Assembly: GCA_026004455.1 (NCBI GenBank)
Contig: BPJE01000001.1
Coordinates: 62,001-126,000 of the forward strand
Direction of reading: 5' to 3'
DNA from: Patescibacteria group bacterium
Lineage (GTDB): Bacteria; Patescibacteriota; Microgenomatia; UBA1406; GWC2-37-13
DNA length: 64,000 nucleotides
Numbering within the stretch: the first letter of the stretch is position 1; each line of letters opens with the position of its first letter. The notes below the pieces were generated by a model, which did not search any database, was not told where the DNA came from, and was given only the letters and a program-made list of their open reading frames with translations. The position numbers and the translations under genes are program-made. Below are positions 16,505 to 23,832 of the stretch, piece by piece.

Positions 16505-17413
16505 ATGCGTTTTAAATTTTATCTATTTCTTATTTTCTATACTCTTCTTTTCCTTTTTTACCCGGGAAATAATTTTTATTTTCATATTTTTGCTTATCAT
16601 CGAGACCTTTTTAATAAAAAAGAAGTCGCTGTTAAAAATCAAAAAAGACTTGTTCCCTATCTAAAAAATCCTTTTTTCCAACCTGAGGTTAGTGCTCAAG
16701 GAGTTTATGTAGTTGATTATGACTCTTTTACTCCTGTTTTTCAAAAAAATCCTCATGAAAAATTTTTACCAGCCTCAACTGTAAAGATAATCACTGCTTT
16801 AACTGCTTTAGATGTTTATAAACCAGATGATATTATCACGGTAAAAAAAACTATATCTGACGGTCAATTAATGGGATTGGTTGAAGGAGAAAAAATCACT
16901 GTTGAAAATCTTCTTTATGGTATGCTTATTCACTCAGGTAATGACGCTGCTTTTGTTTTAGCTGATAATTATGGTTATAAAAAATTTGTTGATTTGATGA
17001 ATAAAAAAGCAAAAGATTTTAAAATGAAAAACAGTTTTTTTAGCGACCCAACTGGATTAATTGAGACCAATCAATATACTTCTCCCTTTGATCTTGCTCT
17101 TGCTTCAAGAAAATTATTAGAAAATCGTTATTTATCAAAAATTGTCTCAATTAAAGAGATTACTATTTCAGACATTGAATTTAAATATTTCCACAAACTA
17201 AATAATGTCAATAAACTTTTAGGTCAAATCACTGGAATTGGCGGTTTAAAAACTGGTTATACTGAACTTGCCGGAGAAAATTTAGTCTCATTTTATAAAA
17301 AAAATGGTTATCAATATTTAATTGTTATTTTAAAAAGCGAGGACAGATTTGGCGATACAGAAAAAATAATCAACTGGCTAAATGAAAATATCGACTATAT
17401 AATCATTAATTAA
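16505..17413 (+). CDS. dacA: D-alanyl-D-alanine carboxypeptidase (serine-type, S11 family)
   Basis: The 302-residue protein has an N-terminal signal or anchor (residues 3-20) and the three penicillin-binding active-site motifs: SxxK as PASTVKIITALTALD (Ser92, Lys95), SGN at about 144 (HSGNDAAFVLADNYG), and KTG near 250 (GGLKTGYTELAGENLVS). The family trims the terminal D-Ala from peptidoglycan stem peptides outside the membrane. It lacks the long C-terminal extension of larger DacA proteins. GAAAG lies directly before the ATG. Its last 4 nt overlap the end of the convergent gene at 17410. Confidence 0.92.
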   Translation: MRFKFYLFLIFYTLLFLFYPGNNFYFHIFAYHRDLFNKKEVAVKNQKRLVPYLKNPFFQPEVSAQGVYVVDYDSFTPVFQKNPHEKFLPASTVKIITALTALDVYKPDDIITVKKTISDGQLMGLVEGEKITVENLLYGMLIHSGNDAAFVLADNYGYKKFVDLMNKKAKDFKMKNSFFSDPTGLIETNQYTSPFDLALASRKLLENRYLSKIVSIKEITISDIEFKYFHKLNNVNKLLGQITGIGGLKTGYTELAGENLVSFYKKNGYQYLIVILKSEDRFGDTEKIINWLNENIDYIIIN

Positions 17414-18459
17414 TTTTCAATTAACCATGATGAAGTAATTGCTGGCAAATAAGCAACAAAATTATCCTCACCTAAAAATACATAAACTGGTTGTAAAAAA
17501 CTTTGATACTCATCTGAATCATAATAAGCAATGTACATATCTTTAATTGTGATATTTTTTTTACCTATTGTCGCTGCCACAACTTTTCCTTTTCCTTGTA
17601 AAAATTCCTCCCAAGCTAAATCTGCTGATTTGACTGGATAAATATCATACTGACTATCTGATTTTTCAAAATGAGCAATTTGAGCTTTAACAACTTTATA
17701 ATCGTTTTGATCAAACATCAAAACAACATAATTTTGACTATTAAAAAATTTTGGACTAACAACTGGCACTTCATCTGGATATTGTCGAAAAAAATCCACC
17801 TCTACTAAATTAGCTTCTTTGGGACTATTAACATTAGTATAAGTTTCAAAGACAGAATTGTATTTAACATAAATAATATTTGTTGTTCCTTTAATTAATT
17901 CATCTGGATATCGATTAATTTTTCTTAAAAAATCAGTTGCTTTTTCTATTATGTTTTTTTCATCTGGTATATTAGCTTGAGAATTAGCTAAATTTTCCGG
18001 ATTAGGTAAACTATCAAAAGTAAAATTATAGTTTGTTATATCAATTTTCAAATTTTTACCTTCTTCTTGAAAATAAACAAAATTATCTTGTAATTTATAA
18101 TTAACTGAGTTAACATCAAAACCTAAAGTTTTTGCCATTAAATAAACTTTTTCTCGATAACCAAAACGGGTTGCTGGTTTTGGAATAAAATAAACTTTAG
18201 CGCTATCAGTTGTTGTCACTGGTCGACCTTCAATATTATCTAAAACAAAAGAAAAATTAGCACTTGAAGTTGAATTTTTTATTATTGGCGCCTCAATTCG
18301 ACCAAAAACAGTTGGAGTAATTATTTTTTTGGGTCTATTGGCTTCTAAATAAATAAAATAAAGTTTTGCTGAATAATAAATAATCAAAAAAAATAAAACA
18401 AAAATAATCAATAATGGTAAAAATTTTCGTAAATAATAAGAAAGTTCTGTTAATGACAT
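17410..18459 (-). CDS. Membrane-anchored protein of unknown function (349 residues)
   Basis: No family is recognised with confidence. A single transmembrane segment near the N-terminus (about 14-36, LPLLIIFVLFFLIIYYSAKL) is followed by an extracytoplasmic region of about 310 residues. Readable features include VYFIPKPATRFGYREKVYLM, a NxxYPDELIKG segment, and a C-terminal repeat-like VYVFLGEDNFVAYLPAI. The layout (anchor plus beta-rich domain) recalls regulatory or cell-wall-associated exported proteins, which is a guess. It converges with dacA, overlapping by 4 nt, and follows the solute-binding protein by 104 nt on the same strand. Confidence 0.6.
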   Translation of the reverse strand: MSLTELSYYLRKFLPLLIIFVLFFLIIYYSAKLYFIYLEANRPKKIITPTVFGRIEAPIIKNSTSSANFSFVLDNIEGRPVTTTDSAKVYFIPKPATRFGYREKVYLMAKTLGFDVNSVNYKLQDNFVYFQEEGKNLKIDITNYNFTFDSLPNPENLANSQANIPDEKNIIEKATDFLRKINRYPDELIKGTTNIIYVKYNSVFETYTNVNSPKEANLVEVDFFRQYPDEVPVVSPKFFNSQNYVVLMFDQNDYKVVKAQIAHFEKSDSQYDIYPVKSADLAWEEFLQGKGKVVAATIGKKNITIKDMYIAYYDSDEYQSFLQPVYVFLGEDNFVAYLPAITSSWLIEN

Positions 18460-18563
18460 ATTTTTTATTCGTTACAACAACTAAACATTTTTCTAAATAA
18501 ATTTGCCAAAAAAGATAAAAAAATATTAAAAATATTTACCATAATTTATTTATAACAAAAAAA

Positions 18564-19925
18564 TCACTTTCTTTCTATTTTATAAACATAAGGAAAGTAT
18601 AAAAAAATTGCTGGAAGATCTTCACGAATTACTTTTTGAAAATCAAAATATTCTTTTTCTCTTTCGTCAATATCAATTGTTGATCTTGCTTTCTCTAACA
18701 ATAAATCAACCTTTGGATTTTTATAACCACCAATATTACCTGTTTTTTGAGTTGAGTGCCAATAATAATACTGATCTGGATCAACAGGTATTTTTAAATA
18801 AGCGAGTAACAAATCAAAATCTTGAGTTTTTCCTAATTGATTGATTTTTATATCAGTAGATAAGTTAATCTTATTCATTTCGTCAACAAATTCATCAGCA
18901 ATTTGATAATTTTCAAAAAAAGTAACAAATTGAAGATTTGACGATAAAGAAGCGATATTTTCTTTTTCAATGATTTTTCTTGCTGTTTCAGGATCATAAT
19001 TATAATTTTTTATATCTGGATTATATGCCCAAGAATTAGGAGGAATGGGACTTTTAGCAACTTCTCCATATTGTTCAAATTTATTAACATCAACCAACAT
19101 TGATATTGCTTCTCTAATTTTTTTATTTTCAAAAATTGGATTTTTAAAATTAAAAAAAATTGTTAATAATCTAGAATAATCAACACTTTTGGTAATCTTA
19201 GTATTTTTCCAATTAGAAAAACTGTCAGCGATTGATTTTTTATAAACAACTATCTCAGTTATCTCACCTTTTTTATAAGCAGTTACTAATTGATTTTCAT
19301 TTTTATAAAAACGATATTTTAATGGTTTAATATTTTTAATATTTGGCAATAAACTTACTTCTTTTAAAAATCCTTCTGAAGTTTTAATTTTGCCTACTCG
19401 ATAATAACCAGCAACACCAATCAAAGGATATTTAATAATCGGCTTATCAAGATAAGTTGGAAAAATACCGAGTGGTTTATCAAGAAAAAAGTCAATGGTT
19501 CTATCATCAACTGCTTTTATTTGAACATCACTAAAATTATATTTAATATCTTTTGCAGAAAATTTTTTATTATCATTCCAAAAAAGATTGTCTTTTAAAT
19601 GAAAACGGTATTCTTTTCCATTATTTTTAACTTCCCAAGAATTAGCTAAAATTGGAATGATTTTTCCTTTATTATCAACCATGATTAATCCATTGGAAAT
19701 TTTTGTTAGCAATTCATCAGGTGGATTATCAATCGTATAATTCCCGATTAAACCAATTTTTTTTTCTTTAATAAAAGTTAAATCAATAGTTGAAGATAGT
19801 GATAAAAAAGTAAGAATAACAATAAAGCTAATAAAAAAACTTAAAATAATTAATCGACTATGTTTTTTAAAAAATTCAATTAAAACCCAATAATAATAAC
19901 GAAATATTTTTTTTTGTGAATTCAT
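18564..19925 (-). CDS. ABC transporter substrate-binding protein, family 5 (peptide type), membrane-anchored
   Basis: The 453-residue protein has an N-terminal transmembrane anchor (about 24-46) instead of a lipobox, then an SBP_bac_5 fold: LLTKISNGLIMVDNKGKIIP, NSWEVKNNGKEYRFHLKDN, WNDNKKFSAKDIKYNF, KKIREAISMLVDVNKF. The family captures oligopeptides or similar ligands for an ABC importer. No permease or ATPase gene for such an importer is nearby. The protein ends at YFPYVYKIERK, short of the usual C-terminal lobe, so it may be truncated. It lies 7 nt after the secG stop in the same orientation. Confidence 0.85.
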   Translation of the reverse strand: MNSQKKIFRYYYWVLIEFFKKHSRLIILSFFISFIVILTFLSLSSTIDLTFIKEKKIGLIGNYTIDNPPDELLTKISNGLIMVDNKGKIIPILANSWEVKNNGKEYRFHLKDNLFWNDNKKFSAKDIKYNFSDVQIKAVDDRTIDFFLDKPLGIFPTYLDKPIIKYPLIGVAGYYRVGKIKTSEGFLKEVSLLPNIKNIKPLKYRFYKNENQLVTAYKKGEITEIVVYKKSIADSFSNWKNTKITKSVDYSRLLTIFFNFKNPIFENKKIREAISMLVDVNKFEQYGEVAKSPIPPNSWAYNPDIKNYNYDPETARKIIEKENIASLSSNLQFVTFFENYQIADEFVDEMNKINLSTDIKINQLGKTQDFDLLLAYLKIPVDPDQYYYWHSTQKTGNIGGYKNPKVDLLLEKARSTIDIDEREKEYFDFQKVIREDLPAIFLYFPYVYKIERK

Positions 19926-19932
19926 AAAAAAA

Positions 19933-20151
19933 TCATCTCACAAAAAGATTAATTAAAGAAACAATAAAAAAAACAATAATTAAAAATGAAGCTAACCAAA
20001 TCGTTATTTTTTCTATTCCTCTTCTTGTTTGATACTTTTCTCCTCCCCCTCCCCAAGCGCTTCCTAAACCGGCTCCGCCACCTTGAATTAAGATTAAAAA
20101 AACAATTGAAATCGCTAAAACAATATTAAAAATAAGTAAAAAATTTTTCAT
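19933..20151 (-). CDS. secG: Preprotein translocase subunit SecG
   Basis: This is a 72-residue protein with two transmembrane helices (about 3-23 and 50-70) flanking the SecG loop LIQGGGAGLGSAWGGGGE. SecG is the small accessory subunit of the SecYEG export channel. Length is right for the family. It overlaps the upstream four-helix membrane gene by 4 nt (20148-20151) and precedes the solute-binding protein by 7 nt, so all three are likely one transcript. Confidence 0.92.
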   Translation of the reverse strand: MKNFLLIFNIVLAISIVFLILIQGGGAGLGSAWGGGGEKYQTRRGIEKITIWLASFLIIVFFIVSLINLFVR

Positions 20152-20546
20152 AGTATTTTCTCCAATAAATTAATAATGGTTGAAATTGAAAACGATGATA
20201 AAAAAATGTTAGTTAAATAATTAATATCCATTGGCATAAGAATAAAATTTAAAAATCTTCCACCATCAAAATGCCAAGCTTTAATAGTAATTAAACCAAT
20301 ATTATTAAAAACTAAATAAAATAAAACACCATAAAAAATTATTGATACTAATCCCAATGTTAAAATATTTAAAGGTAGAAGAATTATTTTTGTTATTGGA
20401 ACAATAAGATAATAGACTAAAGCAATAATTAACGAAGCTTTAAAATAAACAATAAAATCATTTTCAATTAAAAAACCTTTATTCCATAAAGAAGTTAAAA
20501 AAATTGCCATTGCAGAGAAAATTATCATTCGAAAAATCTTTTTCAT
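20148..20546 (-). CDS. Small polytopic membrane protein, phage-holin-family-like (YvlD type)
   Basis: The 132-residue protein has four hydrophobic segments (about 5-20, 33-55, 57-90, 108-130) and the PITKIILLPLNILTLGLVS motif typical of the PF04020/YvlD family of membrane proteins. Function is unknown; homologues are small four-helix proteins often annotated as holin family. Nothing here suggests a phage. It lies 7 nt after uvrC and overlaps secG by 4 nt. Confidence 0.72.
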   Translation of the reverse strand: MKKIFRMIIFSAMAIFLTSLWNKGFLIENDFIVYFKASLIIALVYYLIVPITKIILLPLNILTLGLVSIIFYGVLFYLVFNNIGLITIKAWHFDGGRFLNFILMPMDINYLTNIFLSSFSISTIINLLEKIL

Positions 20547-20553
20547 AAAAAAA

Positions 20554-21843
20554 TTATATCAAAAAATTCTTATTTCTTATTTTTAAATGATATTTTTTAG
20601 CAAATCGATGAGCCTCATCGCGAAGAAGCCTTATCAGATTAAATCCTTTATGGGTTTGAGGAAATTTTACTGTTAAAAAATTTTCTTGACCAATAATCAG
20701 TCTATCAGGATTTTTAGCAATACCAATCACTGGTATATCTTTGTTAAAATTTTTTAAAATCTCCAAAACAATGTTTACTTGCGGCCGACCACCATCAATC
20801 ACTAATAAATCTGGTAGCGGCCAATCATTTTTGAATCTTCTTTCCAAAACTTCTTTAATTCTCTCAAAATCTGAACTTAAATTGTGATTTTTTATTTTAA
20901 ATCTTTTATATTCCTTTTTATCAATTTTTCCCTCTGTCATCACCACCATTGAAGCCACCTGAAATTGATTTTGAAGATTACTAATATCATAACACTCAAT
21001 CCTTGATAATTTTTTTATTTGAGGAAAGTATTTCTTTAATTCACTTAAAAGTAAAATTAAACTTTTATGATCATCATTTATTATCTCTTCCTCTTGTATT
21101 GGATTATTAAGTAATTTTTCTAATCTAAAAATTTTATCTCTTATTTCAATTGCTTTTTCATAATTTTCTTCACTCGTTAATTTTTTTAATTTTTTATAAA
21201 AATCATCTAAAATCCTGGTAATTTTTCCATTAAAAATATCAATAATTTTTTTAATATTGTTTTTATATTGTCTTTTTAATTGTTTTTTAACTTCTTTATC
21301 TTTTGTATTTTCAATAATATTGGGACAAGGATGACAAAGACCAATTTTTGAATAAAAACAAGGTTTGTTAGAAAGTTTTTTTTCCGTACAAAAAGGAATA
21401 ATTTTTCTAATCTCAGAAATTAAATTTTCAGCAATCTTTGTTGATGAAAAAGGTCCAAAATACAAAGCTTTCTTATTATTTTCTTTAATATCATGTTTTC
21501 TTACTAAAAAAATTTTTGGATATTCATCATTTATTGTAATTGTAATATAAAGATAGCTTTTATCATCTTTCCAAATTACGTTGTATTTTGGACGATATTT
21601 TTTAATTAATTCTGATTCAAGAAGAAGCGCCTGAAACTCTGTCTCAACGGCAATTGTTTCAATATTATCTGCTTGATTAACAATTAAATACTCTTTCTTA
21701 TTAAGCTTAGCATTTTCAATATGGGACTTTATTCTTGCTTTGATATTAACAGATTTACCAATGTATAAAATTTCTTGGTTTTTCTTAAATAAATATACAC
21801 CAATTGTTGAAGGTAAATTATTAATTATTTTTTTATTAATCAT
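20554..21843 (-). CDS. uvrC: Excinuclease ABC subunit C without C-terminal HhH domain
   Basis: The 429-residue protein has the N-terminal GIY-YIG nuclease domain (TIGVYLFKKNQEILYIGKSV), a UvrB-binding UVR motif (YEKAIEIRDKIFRLEKLL, about 215) and the RNase-H-like C-terminal nuclease domain (IECYDISNLQ, LLVIDGGRPQVN). Full UvrC is about 600 residues. Here the chain stops at LLRDEAHRFAKKYHLKIR, exactly before the tandem helix-hairpin-helix DNA-binding region. UvrC makes both incisions in nucleotide excision repair; loss of HhH could alter DNA binding. uvrA and uvrB lie upstream on the same strand. Confidence 0.93.
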   Translation of the reverse strand: MINKKIINNLPSTIGVYLFKKNQEILYIGKSVNIKARIKSHIENAKLNKKEYLIVNQADNIETIAVETEFQALLLESELIKKYRPKYNVIWKDDKSYLYITITINDEYPKIFLVRKHDIKENNKKALYFGPFSSTKIAENLISEIRKIIPFCTEKKLSNKPCFYSKIGLCHPCPNIIENTKDKEVKKQLKRQYKNNIKKIIDIFNGKITRILDDFYKKLKKLTSEENYEKAIEIRDKIFRLEKLLNNPIQEEEIINDDHKSLILLLSELKKYFPQIKKLSRIECYDISNLQNQFQVASMVVMTEGKIDKKEYKRFKIKNHNLSSDFERIKEVLERRFKNDWPLPDLLVIDGGRPQVNIVLEILKNFNKDIPVIGIAKNPDRLIIGQENFLTVKFPQTHKGFNLIRLLRDEAHRFAKKYHLKIRNKNFLI

Positions 21844-21885
21844 TTTAAAATTATTTTTACAAATTAATTATTTTTTATATATCTT

Positions 21886-21954
21886 TGTCATTCCGTGCTT
21901 GACACGGAATCCAGTTTGATAATTCTATAGATTCCCGCTTTCGCGGGAATGACA
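21886..21954. repeat. REP-like double hairpin (TGTCATTCC...GGAATGACA)
   Basis: Two hairpins sit in tandem: ATTCCGTG/CACGGAAT (21890-21910) and ATTCCCGC/GCGGGAAT (21931-21950). The whole unit is bounded by TGTCATTCC and GGAATGACA. This GC-rich island in very A/T-rich DNA belongs to the widespread GTCATTCCCGCG...-type intergenic repeats. It lies between uvrC and the transglutaminase gene. Confidence 0.8.
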
Positions 21955-21964
21955 ATTTAATATT

Positions 21965-23782
21965 TTAAATAAAATATTTTTTAAAGTATTTTCTAACAAA
22001 AAATAAAATCACAATAAAAAGAATAATAAAAAAAATGATTTTAATATTTGCTTCTGAAATAAAAGGTATTTTGACTTTTTGTTCTAAAAGTACTTTATTA
22101 TTAGATAAAATTAAAATTTTCTCTTGATTATTACTTAAAGAAAATTTATTTGGTTTTTCAACATTAAAAATAACTTCTTTTTTTTCTAAGGGAGCCAATG
22201 ATCTAATATTAAAATCATTATTATTTACTATTAATGTTTTTGTTTTTATCTCAATGGGTAAATTGTATAAATAAACATTTCCTTCATTTTTAACAGTTAT
22301 TTTTATTTGATAAAAATTATCTTTGTTTTTATAAAAATTAAAATCACTAATTGTGATCTTTTTTATTTCTTTTGGTAAATCAATTACAGGATTAATAATA
22401 ATATCTTTTGAATCACTGATTTTATATGTTCCAGCCGGTAATGGATATTCAGATGATTTTCCATGAATAACAAAAACTAGATGATTTAAATCAAATGAAG
22501 AAAAATAATCAATACCAGAGGTATTTTCCCAAGTAGGATCAACTGGTTGCCAAATGCCTAAATTTTCATCATAATATTCTGGCCAGGCATGTAAAACATC
22601 TGATGATAAAGAAATTGGTTGTAATTTTGGATCAAGAGAAAAACCATAACCATTAATCTCTCTTGCTAAAATCCCTTTTTCTCGAGCAATTGAAACAAAT
22701 AAATCAGTAAACTCTAAACAAACAGCATAATTTGGATTAGATAAGATCTTTTCTGCACCAAGTCTTAAATTGTTAGATCTTAATTTATTATAATTGTATT
22801 GAAGATTATTAACGACAAAATAATAAATATCTTCAACTGTTTTTAAATCTTTAATTTTATCAGTATTTTTAATTGACCAAAAAGGTTGTGGACTTAATAA
22901 ATATTTTTTTTGATTTTTAATTTGACTTCGATCAAATTCAATTATGTTCTCCCGTGGTTTTGAAAAAGTTTGAATATATCCTTTAAAAGTGATTTTTTTT
23001 AATTCAAAAGGTTTAAGTAGATATTTTACTAAAAAATTACCATCTTCATCTTGATAAACATCAATTGGCACCTCACTTAAAAATTCTAAATAAACTTTTT
23101 GATATAAAGTATCAGGAGGTAAAGCTATCTCTTGAATAACAGGATAAACTTCTTTGTTTTTTAAATTATAAACTAACTCTGTCTTATATATTTGTGTCTC
23201 ACCAAAAACTGCGTAAATTGTTTTTGTTTTTGGATTATTCCAAATAATCTCTGAATGACTTATTAAATCTGGTTTTGGTTTAGAAATAGAAATTTTTTTA
23301 TTGGAATTTGCAGGTAAAATAACTTTTATTTGATAATTATCATCTGGTTTTTTTTCTATTGTTGGTAAAATCACTTCCCAAACATTTCCAGTAATTTGAA
23401 ATAACTTTTTTTGATTAAAATTTAAATAGAGATTATTAACTGTTTCTTTACCAATTTTTGGATTATTAAAATCCATATCTATTTTTATAAAATCAGAGTC
23501 TGTTGATATTCTTGGAGAAATCTGACCATTATCATCAAAAACATTAATATCGCTTATATAAAAAGATGAAGGAAAAGATATTGAAAATCGACTAACATAA
23601 ACATCACTTCTTAAATTAGTAATTTGTATATGAAAATTGACTTTGGTTAATTGATCTTTTTCAAAATTTCTTAAATCATACTCTACTTGATAATCAGTTT
23701 TATATTCAGCAGCTTTTACACCTAAAGAAAGACTAAAAAAAAGAAAAAAAACAACAATTAATTTTAAAAAAAGCTTTCTCAT
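21965..23782 (-). CDS. Exported transglutaminase-like domain protein with C-terminal membrane anchor
   Basis: The 605-residue protein has a signal peptide (residues 3-24), an N-terminal beta-rich region (25-290) and a transglutaminase-like core. The core contains the catalytic triad: Cys in NYAVCLEFTDLF, His in LHAWPEYYD, Asp in QPVDPTW. A second beta domain and a C-terminal transmembrane helix (about 578-598) with a lysine-rich end follow. The fold includes cysteine proteases and cross-linking enzymes; a surface role is likely, but the substrate is unknown. It lies 50 nt after uvrA on the same strand. Confidence 0.82.
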   Translation of the reverse strand: MRKLFLKLIVVFFLFFSLSLGVKAAEYKTDYQVEYDLRNFEKDQLTKVNFHIQITNLRSDVYVSRFSISFPSSFYISDINVFDDNGQISPRISTDSDFIKIDMDFNNPKIGKETVNNLYLNFNQKKLFQITGNVWEVILPTIEKKPDDNYQIKVILPANSNKKISISKPKPDLISHSEIIWNNPKTKTIYAVFGETQIYKTELVYNLKNKEVYPVIQEIALPPDTLYQKVYLEFLSEVPIDVYQDEDGNFLVKYLLKPFELKKITFKGYIQTFSKPRENIIEFDRSQIKNQKKYLLSPQPFWSIKNTDKIKDLKTVEDIYYFVVNNLQYNYNKLRSNNLRLGAEKILSNPNYAVCLEFTDLFVSIAREKGILAREINGYGFSLDPKLQPISLSSDVLHAWPEYYDENLGIWQPVDPTWENTSGIDYFSSFDLNHLVFVIHGKSSEYPLPAGTYKISDSKDIIINPVIDLPKEIKKITISDFNFYKNKDNFYQIKITVKNEGNVYLYNLPIEIKTKTLIVNNNDFNIRSLAPLEKKEVIFNVEKPNKFSLSNNQEKILILSNNKVLLEQKVKIPFISEANIKIIFFIILFIVILFFVRKYFKKYFI

Positions 23783-23832
23783 TAGTTTTTATCAGGTTTT
23801 TAATTTTTGACTTTTGAATTTTGACTTTTAAC

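Noticed and set aside
20148-20546. Prophage holin
   Set aside because: It is in a housekeeping operon between uvrC and secG, with no other phage genes; the family name is historical.
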